A DNA stretch of 64,000 nucleotides. It comes from DATLZU01 sp051293835 (GTDB lineage Bacteria > Nitrospirota > Nitrospiria > Nitrospirales > Nitrospiraceae). Below, in pieces: positions 34,367 through 42,449 of the stretch. The stretch is taken from contig JBPKMA010000006.1 in the NCBI GenBank assembly GCA_051293835.1, positions 124,001-188,000 on the forward strand, in the 5' to 3' direction. The notes beneath the pieces were generated by a model that saw only the letters and a program-made list of their open reading frames with translations, made no database searches and was not told the origin of the DNA. Position numbers and translations under genes: made by a program. The first letter of the stretch is position 1, and each line of letters opens with the position of its first letter.

Positions 34367-34936
34367 CTATCGCTGCTGGTGCGCCGCCCAGCGAATGACG
34401 GCGAAAGCCATGGCGGCAAGGTCCCAGCCGTCTTCTAGGAGCTCAATTCGCACCTGGCTTTTGCATCCCAAGCGCCAAGAGAACTCGCCCCATTGCAACG
34501 TTGCCAAGCTTTGGCCGCTTAGGCTCGCAATGGCCCCACTTTGCGGTCCAACAACAAACGGGTTCTTCAGTTTAGCCACGGCCCCAGCCCCCGTTTGCGC
34601 ATTGGTGATTGTCCACGAAGTTCCCCAAAAAGAGCCCGAGGCAAAGCGGAAAAGTTCGCCCCCAAAGCGCTCTCGAAGCTCCCACCCCTCCTTCCGCCAT
34701 CCCCCGGGGCGCACGAGGGAAAGATCACGGCCCCCCGGAACGGCGCTCCAGGCCAACTCCAAGCGCAAAATCCGACGGAACTTCGTGTAGCTCCAAAACC
34801 CAAACGGCGATACCTGTTCCACCTGGAACAGAACCTTTCCCTCAGGCTCCCGAAACACAAAGCGAGCGGGTTTCAGAGACGGCGCCAAACACTCGCCCAA
34901 AACCACCCGCGAACGCGCACTGGTTGCCCTGCTCAC
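34367..34936 (-). CDS. Hypothetical protein, probable integron-cassette gene
   Basis: An intact 189-residue frame begins about 130 bp after the attC site at 35063-35122 and reads in the cassette direction. It contains PARFVFREPEGKVLFQVEQV, FGFWSYTKFRRILRLELAWS, SFWGTSWTITNAQTGAGAVA and ATLQWGEFSWRLGCKSQVRI, ending ALIRW-like AVIRWAAHQQR. The beta-rich pattern with repeated Gly-Phe-Trp recalls Tubby/LURP-like or lipocalin-like folds, but I do not recognise a family. It is uninterrupted while its neighbours are decayed, which suggests recent arrival or selection. Confidence 0.6.
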   Translation of the reverse strand: MSRATSARSRVVLGECLAPSLKPARFVFREPEGKVLFQVEQVSPFGFWSYTKFRRILRLELAWSAVPGGRDLSLVRPGGWRKEGWELRERFGGELFRFASGSFWGTSWTITNAQTGAGAVAKLKNPFVVGPQSGAIASLSGQSLATLQWGEFSWRLGCKSQVRIELLEDGWDLAAMAFAVIRWAAHQQR

Positions 34937-35062
34937 GGCCTTCTACCTGTCAGCGCTCAAGATCATCGGTCAGCGTGCCATGCACGGCTCGGTTTCGCTC
35001 CGAAAAGCTGAATGTCCTCTTTTCTCTCACCGGTAGTCTCTCCCACAGCATACGCCCAGGCT

Positions 35063-35122
35063 GTCTAACGCCCAGCATCAGCGGTGGCGCGGAGCGCCGT
35101 CCGCTGCATGCTGTTGTTAGCC
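35063..35122 (-). repeat. attC site (59/60-base element)
   Basis: The element is exactly 60 bp. On the minus strand the outer boxes are GGCTAAC (R'') and GTTAGAC (R'). Inner arms CAGCATGCAGCGGACGGCGC and GCGCCACCGCTGATGCTG pair almost perfectly, with the unpaired bases typical of attC hairpins. The stop codon of the res gene (TAA) lies inside the R'' box, as is usual at the 3' end of integron gene cassettes. No integrase gene is present in the window. Confidence 0.85.
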
Positions 35123-37854
35123 TTCCGTCCTCGCACCCTCGCGGTGCATGAGCACATCCCGAATCTCGCCCGGGTGCCGCGCCACTGCCCACCGCCAACG
35201 GCCAAAGCCGCCGTGCGCATTCACGGCTTGTGTCCATTCGTCCAGATAGCGGCGCTTCACTTGGTCCTGTTCCGTTTCCTGGCCCTTGGTTTCCAGCACG
35301 AGGTAATCGCCGCTCTTGAGGCGCAGCAGGACATCGGGGTGATACTTCCGTACGACCTCGCGATATAACCATAGAGCACTTCAAACCCCAGATGGTCATT
35401 CTTGACCCAGGCGGACACCGCGTCGCTATGGTCAAGCACGAAGGCGTCGGACGCCTCCCAGGTGCTGTCGTACACGCAGACGTTGATGTGTGACTTGCGC
35501 GTTCGCTCGCACGGCTTGCCCGTATACCACGGGCGCATGTCCTGCGTGGAGCGGAGGGGATGATCGCGGTCAAAGACGGGGGTGAGCCGCTCGGTGTTCT
35601 CCTGCCGGACCGCCTCCCACACATGCTGCACGACCCGCGACATGTTGAGCGTGATGATCAGCCGACGGCGCAGCTCGTCCTGAAAGAAGAGCGGCGGGGT
35701 GATCGTGATCCGATCGGAGGCGATGAACTGCTCGACGATCTTCACCAATTGCGCCAGCAAGACCTCGCGGCTGCCCTTCCAAGCGTGCTTCATCTGGTCA
35801 AACACGTCACGCGCCGTTTCAAAGATGATGCGCTGGGTGCGAAACTCCCGCGCTAACCGTTCCAACTCGATGCGCTCGATCTTGGTCACATCCGGCTTGC
35901 CTTCGAGAATCGGGGCGAGTTCAGCTACCTGTGCGGTCTGCGCCGCGTCCAGTTCCAGCGGCCGCGCCTTCGACCAATCCAACATCAGCATGGGTTGAAA
36001 CATGCGGTTGATGCGCACCACGTTCGGCCAGCGGATTTCGAATTCCGCCTTGGCGGATCGGGTTCGACGGCGGTCTTGGGCATTGGGGGCGGTGGCGGGC
36101 CGTCTTCTCCACCTTCATGCGGCAGGAAGGTGAAGGGCACGCCGAAGATGGAGGTGCGCCTTAAGCCCCGTCCCACCACCTGCTCGCAGAGCAACTGGCT
36201 GGTGAAGGCCCGCAGTCCCATGCTGTGGGTAACCGTCTTGGCATCCCAGCCCTCGGAGAGCATCCCAACAGCGATGATATTTTGAATCTTCTCGCCGGGC
36301 TTCCCGATCTTGCCGACCGAGTCCACTGTCTGGCGAAGGAGCTCCGCCCTTTGAGCAGTGGTTAGTGGTGAGTCTTTAGTGTGGGCGATTTCGGCACCCT
36401 CATCACTATCCACTAACCACTGTCCACTCTCCACTTGTGCGCTCCGGGTCGCACAGCTCGTCGATGTGGATGCGCTTGGTATCGAAGGCGTGCTTCACGC
36501 GCGCGGCGGTCTCGGTGCGGTTGCAGACGGTGATCAGCACGGGCGGCGTGGGCATCCCGGCAGCACGCCACGCCTTCCATGCCTCGCGCCAGTCGTAGCC
36601 CAACAGGTCGTAGGCGTTGAGCACCAGGTCGGGCAGGGGTTCTTCGGGGCTGGCGCGGCGGTTGAGGTCATCCTTGACATCCGGGTCGTGGTAGATGTGG
36701 TACAGGCGTGACTTGTAAGTCCCAGCGTCGGGAACGGCATCGTTGCACACCACAACCCGCGGGGTCTTGACCAAGCCCGACTCGATAGCGTCGTTCAGGC
36801 CGAAGTCGCTCACGATCCAGCCGAACAGGGCCTCCTCGCTGCTCTGCTTGCCAGAGGGGGTGAAGGGGGTGGCGGAGAAGTCGTAGCACTTTAGGATGCC
36901 CCGCGAGCGGTGGAGCCGGTCCAGCCCTCCGACCCACACCGTGGCCTCCTCGGCGCTGTCCTTGAGGTCACGTTGGCGCAGGTATTTGCCCTCGGCTTCC
37001 CAGTTGACGCGCCAGGCGTGGTGCGCCTCGTCGTTGATGACCAGGATATTGCGGGCGCCTGCCATCTCGCTCAGGACCTCGCTCGTGTAAGCCTCATCGC
37101 TTTTGACCCCGCGCTTGTCCACACTTCTTTTTTTCTTGATCTGCTCTTCGCTCTCCCAGTCCAGGGCGTGCCAGTTGCGCACGAGCACCTTGCCCTGGCG
37201 CAGTTTGTCGAGCAGGGCGGAGGGCACGATGTTGAATGCCTCGTAGTAGTTGTCAGCCCCAGCCGGCTCCAGCACGGCCAGCCGCTTCTTCGCGGTCAGC
37301 CCTGGCGCGATGACCAGCACGTTCTTGGAGAAGCGGGCGTCCTGCGGCGCAGCGACCTTGTTGAGGATATGCCAGGCGATCACCATCGCCATCACGACGG
37401 TCTTGCCCGACCCGGTCGCCATCTTGCAGCATTGCCGGACGAAGTCCCCGCCGTCGCCGGGAATCTCGATGCCCACCCGCTCGGCGGTGGGCGCTTCTAC
37501 CAGCCAGATGAGCGTCTCCACCGCCTCAAGCTGGCAGAAGAAAAACCGGCGCGAATCGAACTCCTCGGGATCGCGCCAGTGCTCCAGGCGGCGCTTGGTG
37601 ATGGTGGCCACCCCAGGGTAGCCCGCCTCGCGCCAGGCCTTCACGCGCGGGCGGATCTGATTGACCAGTGGAATCTCGACGAAGATCCCAGGGTCATCAA
37701 AGGACTTTGAACCCGGCGTAGCCACCACGTAGCCCGCCGGGCGGCGGCCTTCTATGAGATCAAACGTCCTCGTCTCCCGGTCGTAGCGCCAGTAACGTGC
37801 CGGCTCCTCGTAAGGTGAGTTGATGATGAGGCGGTCGATGGTGGCGCGGGGCAT
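35117..37854 (-). pseudogene. res: Type III restriction enzyme Res subunit, interrupted
   Basis: The first 482 codons (37854-36406) are intact: PRATIDRLIINSPYEEPARY, Walker A in KMATGSGKTVVMAMV, LVINDEAHHAW (DEAH box) and YDFSATPFTPSGK. At FDTKRIHIDELCDPERT the gene runs into a palindromic insert (36356-36422) that brings a stop. The helicase continues in another frame (AELLRQTVDSVGKIGKPGEK, AVGMLSEGWDAKTVTHSMGL, then VVGRGLRRTS and a short deletion before IFGVPFTFLPHEG). Later frame changes near 36055 and 35375 precede the C-terminus (LDEWTQAVNAHGGFGRWRWA). The res start overlaps the mod stop (TAATG). Restriction activity should be lost. Confidence 0.85.
36356..36422. repeat. Palindromic element E1 inside res
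   Basis: CAGTGGTTAGTGG (36356-36368) and CCACTAACCACTG (36410-36422) are perfect inverted repeats around a 41-base centre, with more TAGTGGATAGTG-type sequence just outside (to about 36435). The element replaces conserved Res sequence and introduces a stop. Confidence 0.8.
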
Positions 37855-38180
37855 TATTCCAACTCCATTACCTTCAGACTCTCGATGCCCCGGTCATCCA
37901 CGATCTTGACCGCAATGCGTCGGTGTTCGCCCCGCTCGAAGGGAAGCGATACCGTGCCCCGGTAGGCCTCGATCAGCTCCTCGTCGATTTCAGCCTTCAG
38001 GCTCTTTGCCAGCCGCGCCCAGCCTTCGTTGTCCCCCGCCAGCGGGAAGAAGACCTGACGGGGGTAGAGGCTGCGCCCGTCGTAGTCGGTGTCGAGCAGC
38101 CAGACGGCGATCTTGTCTGCGCCGCCAGATTCGACGCCGCCGGTCTTGGTGTTGTAGTAGTCGAAGCCGTGGATAGTGAC

Positions 38181-38629
38181 TTGTGAATAGTAGATAGTGG
38201 ATAGTGGGAGCGTCAGCGACGCAGCGATTTGACGAGCCCGGTCAACAATTTCCCGACCTCCGCGCAATCGTTCAACAATTCTTCGACAGTCGGCTTCTCC
38301 AAGAGATTCAAGTTCCCGCACAAAACCAGCAGCGTCTCCAATTCGGCCAGGTACCCCCTCGCGATGCCCAGAAAGTTCCGAAACTCCCCTGTCCCGTGCC
38401 GTGCTTGTCCTTCCGCGATGTTCGCCGGAATCGACACCGCCGCTCTGGTCAGTTGCGACCGCGGCCCATAGGTCTCTTCTCTGGGCAATTGCGATGAGAA
38501 CCGATAGATGCTCTCGGCCAAGGCCATTGATTTCTGCTAGACTATCAACTCCCGATAACTTTGCAACGAGGTCATAGGGCGCCAACATCTCCTTTCTGCT
38601 ATTCACTAACCACTGTTCACTATCCACTG
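38181..38629 (-). mobile_element. Element E2: S23 gene flanked by inverted repeat arrays, inside mod
   Basis: About 450 bp separates FWLIGQPDVAV from HGFDYYNTKTGG, which are close together in normal Mod proteins. Its left edge has GTGAATAGTAGATAGTGG followed by ATAGTGGG. Its right edge has CTATTCACTAACCACTG followed by TTCACTATCCACTG, the reverse-complement type. The interior holds a four-helix-bundle gene. This looks like a non-autonomous mobile unit. No transposase is encoded. Confidence 0.6.
38213..38527 (-). CDS. Four-helix-bundle protein (S23/IVP, TIGR02436-like) nested in mod
   Basis: 104 residues: ALAESIYRFSSQLPREETYG, SQLTRAAVSIPANIAEGQAR, then GTGEFRNFLGIARGYLAELE and LLVLCGNLNLLEKPTVEELL. 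The SIPANIAEG block is the hallmark of the family found in 23S rRNA intervening sequences and related to diversity-generating-retroelement Avd proteins. Homologues begin about ten residues earlier (a WQK-type helix start). Here an in-frame TAG precedes the ATG by nine bases, so the N-terminus is slightly trimmed. It reads in a different frame from mod on the same strand. Function of stand-alone members is unknown; nucleic-acid binding is suspected. Confidence 0.75.
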   Translation of the reverse strand: MALAESIYRFSSQLPREETYGPRSQLTRAAVSIPANIAEGQARHGTGEFRNFLGIARGYLAELETLLVLCGNLNLLEKPTVEELLNDCAEVGKLLTGLVKSLRR

Positions 38630-38911
38630 CCACGTCCGGTTGTCCAATAAGCCAGAAGGACTCGTTACTGGCGCGCTTTTTCTTAAGATCGTCGGTCAAG
38701 TGGTCGGCGTTCATCTGCACTTTGAGAAACTGCATGCCCGCAAGTTCGGGCTTCATTTCGTCAATGTCTTTGGCTGCTTCGGGGCCGAATTGAAACGCCG
38801 CGAAGACGAGCAGTTTGGGGCGCGGGACTCACGTGCGGGCTTCCTCCCAGGCGTGCTCCACCTGGCGCTGCTCCAGCGGCGCGTGCTCCGGGCCGAAGGA
38901 GACCACCACGC

Positions 38912-39003
38912 GGTTAGTGGTCAGTGAATTGTGGTCAGTGAATCGTTTTTTGCCACTGGGCTTCTCTCCGCTAGCCACTATCCCCTCTCCACTATCCACT
39001 ACC
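38912..39003. repeat. Palindromic element E3 inside mod, in frame
   Basis: Left arm GGTTAGTGGTCAGTGAATTG (continuing TGGTCAGTGAA) and right arm CACTATCCCCTCTCCACTAT (continuing CCACTACC) are inverted versions of the same TAGTGGATAGTG-type sequence around a 25-base centre. The mod frame reads through it as GEVVDSGEGIVASGEKPSGK, then FTDHNSLTTNR, before conserved sequence resumes. Confidence 0.75.
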
Positions 39004-39162
39004 TCGCCGTCCGCGTGCAGCCACCGGCAGCCAGGGAGCGGTTCCAATCGGGCAAAGCGGATGGATTGTCCGGCCTTGCCGCGTATGCCGGTGCGCAGCA
39101 GTTCATCGCACCACTCCCCCTGGCGCAATGTTTCGCCCATTCTCGCCACGCTCAAATCGGCG

Positions 39163-39220
39163 AAGTGGCTAGTTTCTGGTTCGTCTTTGCTATCCACTAT
39201 GCCCAATACACTATCCACTG
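39163..39220. repeat. Palindromic element E4 inside mod, in frame
   Basis: AAGTGGCTAG on the left and CTATCCACTATGCC plus CACTATCCACTG on the right form a shorter, degenerate member of the same repeat family. The mod frame stays open and encodes TVKSVDSVLGIVDSKDEPET here. Confidence 0.6.
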
Positions 39221-41174
39221 ATTTCACCGTCGGCGCGGGCACGGCCTCTACCGTGAACGGCCCGGTTACCCGCACCTTCTTCCTGTCCACGAGCGGCTGG
39301 TCGTAGAGCGTCTCTTGCGGCGCATGGCGGGCGATGGCGGCGTCGATCTGCTGCTGCATGGCACGACGGGCGGCGTGAAAAGCTTCAACGGGTCGGCGAG
39401 CGGACTCAGGCCAACCTACAGGAAACTCAAAGGGGACTTCCCACTCCATAAGTTCGTTGACCTTGACGACCTGGCCGCTCGGCATCGTAAAGGTGACTGC
39501 ATCCGGCGCGGAGAAATCCACAAACTGCCCCTCGCGCCCGCCGGTGGTGACCCTGCACCTCACCTTGCTGCCTTTGAGCGCTACGTTGAGGTCGGCCAGT
39601 GCCTTTTCGATGGCCGGGTGCATGCGAGCGTAGATGCCGTCGATCTCCGGGTTGTTGGCGATGGACTTGAGCGTCACGTGCGGCACGGTCTTGTACTGGA
39701 AGCCGCTGCCCACACCTTCCTCGGGATGTGCCAATTCGTAGTAATCGAAGACGGCGGTCATCAGGCGCTGGCGGGCGAGGGTCAGTGCTACGCGCGAGGT
39801 GTCGCAGGTGATCCAGCGCCTTCCCCACTGTTCGGCCACATAGGCTGTCGTGCCGCTGCCGCAGGTCGGGCCGAAGACCAGATCGCCCGGGTCGGTGGTC
39901 ATGAGGAGGCAGCGCCCAAGCACCTTTTCCGAAGTCTGAACCACGAATATATTAGCCACCGCGGCAGTGTCATTCCAAAGGTTGTCAATCTGTTGAAGAG
40001 GAAAATCATCAAAGTATTGCTTGTATCTTGGAATGTTGCCAGTGTCGTATAGTCTGCAAGCCGTAATAAGGCGTTGCATTCCTTCCATATGTGTGCGCCA
40101 GCTCTTCCTCTGTGCTGAAATGATCTTGCCTGAGAACTCAAAGTCATAGGTGCAAGACTCGGTGTAACCAGAAGACTTCAGGTCACCCAAAACTAGCCTT
40201 TTTGATTGTTCGATTTCTCCATGCTCGGGTGACAATGCACGGACTGGTTTTACTCGTCCATCCGGCAGCTCTGCAAATCCAAACCAGGATTCATCAAAAC
40301 TCTTCTCTGAGTAAAGCTGCCTATATTTCACGCCTTCCCTATTTTCCCCATGCCAAATAAGGATATCGTGAACTCTCGGTAATTCTCCAAAGCCAAGAGG
40401 CGATGTTTTGCGGAAAGATATTTGTCTCACGAAATTCCCCGCCCCAAACACCTCATCCATCAAACAGCGCACGCGGTGGACGTTCTCATCGGAGATCTGC
40501 ACGAAGATGCTGCGGGAATCGGTGAGCAGTTCGCGCGCCAGCAGCAACCGGTCGCGCAGGTAGGTGAGGGAGGAGTGGATGCCTAGCTCCCAGGTGTCGC
40601 GGAAGGCGCGGATCTGCTCCGCGCTCTTGGGTCAAGTCCTCGTCCTTGCCGTCCTTGACGTCGCGCTTGTTGACGAAGGGCTGGAAGTTGGAGCCGTACT
40701 TGATGCCGTAGGGCGGGTCGATGTAGATCATCTGCACCTTGCCAGCCATCCCCTCTTTCTCCAGCAGCGAGTTCATGACCAGCAGGGAATCCCCGGCGAT
40801 CCGGCGGTTGCTCCAGCCATGCTTGTGCTGGTAAAACTCGATGGCCTCGCGCAGGGGTTCCTTGCGCTCGGCCTCGAACAGCGGGATTTGCGCTCGCCCG
40901 CCGTTCCCATTCCGTTTGCGCACTGCCTCCAGAATGGAGCGTGGTTCGATCCGCTCGTGGACATGCAGCAAGACAGTGGGCACTTCAAACGAGGTGTGCT
41001 CGGCCTTTCCGAGCCCAGACCAGTTGGGGGTCGAGGTGAGGGTCGTAAGCGTACCGCTTCTTCTGGCCGGCGTCCTGGTCGGTCTCCGGCGTCACCAGCC
41101 CCACGGGCGGGTTGTTGAGGCGCTGCTTGCCCCGGTGCTCGTACGATTCGATCGGGCGCTTGTCGTTGGTCTTT

Positions 41175-41660
41175 TTACGCACGCTGCGCGCGGCGGATGT
41201 CCTTCTGCTCGCCGTCTTCTTCGTCGCCATCAGGCACACCTCCCTTTCTTCGTCGCGGATTCATGCGACGAGGCTGACCCTCTTTAGCGAAGAGTACCAC
41301 CAGCTCAGGTCTCGTGGTGCTGTTCTGTCCCCACCAGTCTCCGATCAGGATTTCCAGCAGCGGCGCGAACTGGTAGGGCTCCGGCGAATTACGGGCTGCC
41401 GCGAAGGCGGCGTACTGGCTATCGAGCGGAGTCTGGAGCCAAAGCGCCTCATGCAGCGGGCACCAGTGCCTGAACGGCGTGAGCGCGCGGCGATTGAGCG
41501 TCGGTTCCCGTTCGGTGAGCGGCTCGAATTCATCCGGCGGGCAGAGCGCTTCGATGGTCTCGCCGGTCACGAGGTCTTCCAGGCGGAGGGCGACGCGTGT
41601 TCCGAGCGTCGTATTGCTCCGGACAAGCCATCGGGAATCGCGAAGATAGACGGATTTCAT
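41175..41660 (-). CDS. Hypothetical protein preceding the type III mod gene
   Basis: 161 residues: MKSVYLRDSRWLVRSNTTLG, TRVALRLEDLVTGETIEALC, then PLHEALWLQTPLDSQYAAFA and LLEILIGDWWGQNSTTRPEL, ending in a basic, acidic tail. The 3' end overlaps the mod start by 56 bp, so the genes are coupled. I do not recognise the family; its place suggests an accessory or regulator of the RM system. It is intact although mod and res are not. Confidence 0.6.
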   Translation of the reverse strand: MKSVYLRDSRWLVRSNTTLGTRVALRLEDLVTGETIEALCPPDEFEPLTEREPTLNRRALTPFRHWCPLHEALWLQTPLDSQYAAFAAARNSPEPYQFAPLLEILIGDWWGQNSTTRPELVVLFAKEGQPRRMNPRRRKGGVPDGDEEDGEQKDIRRAQRA

Positions 41661-41992
41661 GGGGATTCGATTATCTCGGACCGATCGGAAGAGACGATCC
41701 GGTCTCGTTCATCAAGTCGGTTTGAGCTTTTACAGATGCCGGAGGAATCCGTAGTGTAGAGAAGCCGGCTATTCGAGTCTATACGTATCAATACGATCGG
41801 CCTTCTGCTACGTGCTACTGCGCCATCTCTGAGGGGGCTACGAAGGTGGTTCCTTTTCGGAAACGTCTTTTCCCGAGGGGCTCAATGTGCTAAAAAGTCT
41901 GCAGACTCGCTGTCAACCGATCGCTTGGCCATGCGCTTGATGGGGCAAGTCGTCGGGCAAATCCACATCAAACCAAAGAGAGGAGCCGGTAT
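41661..41992. other. Intergenic region, divergent promoters expected
   Basis: This 330-bp gap separates the minus-strand RM genes from the plus-strand exported protein. No coding signal. It must hold promoters in both directions, but I see no clear -35/-10 pairs. It also marks the right edge of the pseudogene-rich zone. Confidence 0.4.
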
Positions 41993-42319
41993 ATGCAGAA
42001 CGCGATTCTCGGCGTGTTGGCGGGGCTGGTGCTGGTCGGATCGGTAGCCTTTGCGCAGAGCGAGACGCCCGTGATCGATCAGCGTCAGGCCAATCAGGAA
42101 AGGCGAATCGACCAAGGGATTGCCAGCGGGCAACTGACCGAGCGCGAGGCGGCCAGGCTGGAACGGCAGCAGAATCGGATCAATCGCATGGAGGACCGGG
42201 CCAAGTCTGACGGGGTTGTGACCGCGCGGGAGCGGGCCCGGATCAAGGCCATGCAGGACCGCGCCTCCCGCGACATCTTCCGTGAGAAGCACGATCGTCA
42301 AGGCGCGCGTCATCGCTGA
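41993..42319 (+). CDS. Small exported, Arg/Glu-rich helical protein
   Basis: 108 residues with a signal peptide (AILGVLAGLVLVGSVAFAQS), then an alpha-helical, strongly charged domain: QANQERRIDQGIASGQLTER, EAARLERQQNRINRMEDRAK, then SDGVVTARERARIKAMQDRA. The I-x-x-G-x-x-S-G-x-L-T-x-x-E-A pattern occurs in a widespread family of small periplasmic proteins of unknown function. A GAGAGGAGCCGGTAT site precedes the ATG, and a GC hairpin follows the stop. Confidence 0.8.
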   Translation: MQNAILGVLAGLVLVGSVAFAQSETPVIDQRQANQERRIDQGIASGQLTEREAARLERQQNRINRMEDRAKSDGVVTARERARIKAMQDRASRDIFREKHDRQGARHR

Positions 42320-42336
42320 TCAATCGCACCGCAAAC

Positions 42337-42361
42337 GGCGCCGCTTTTCATGAGCGGCGCC
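42337..42361 (+). terminator. Hairpin terminator after the small exported protein
   Basis: GGCGCCGC and GCGGCGCC pair around TTTTCATGA. A TTTTT tract lies about 12 bases further on, so termination is likely but not canonical. Confidence 0.55.
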
Positions 42362-42449
42362 TCGCCCCTACATTTTTCCCCTGTCCCGAGGCCACGGTTC
42401 TGACGGATCATGCGTTTCCAGTCTTGCCTCACCCTGCTAGAATGCACGC

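Larger units (their letters stand above)
37854..41230 (-). pseudogene. mod: Type III DNA methyltransferase Mod subunit, multiply interrupted
   Basis: The start ATG at 41228-41230 follows GGGAGGTGTGCCTG. Motif IV is in QMIYIDPPYGIKYGSNFQPF and the SAM-binding motif in LVFGPTCGSGTTAYVAEQWG. The C-terminal third has GFDYYNTKTGG, WLLDTDYDGRSLYPRQVFFP and IDEELIEAYRGTVSLPFERG. Single-base frame changes occur near 41000 (after LDPQLVWA) and 40627 (before EQIRAFRDTWELG), and a TGA at 38829-38831 follows HAWEEART. Three palindromic elements (E2-E4) lie in the 3' half, and the reading frame passes through them. Mod would bind and methylate the target for the RM system. As written it cannot yield full-length protein. 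Confidence 0.85.

Noticed and set aside
38181..38629. A diversity-generating retroelement, because the S23 protein is related to Avd
   Set aside because: No reverse transcriptase and no template/variable repeat pair were found nearby.
36356..39220. CRISPR array suggested by repeated CACTATCCACT units
   Set aside because: Units are palindromic, irregularly spaced, unequal in length and embedded in coding sequence; no cas gene is present.
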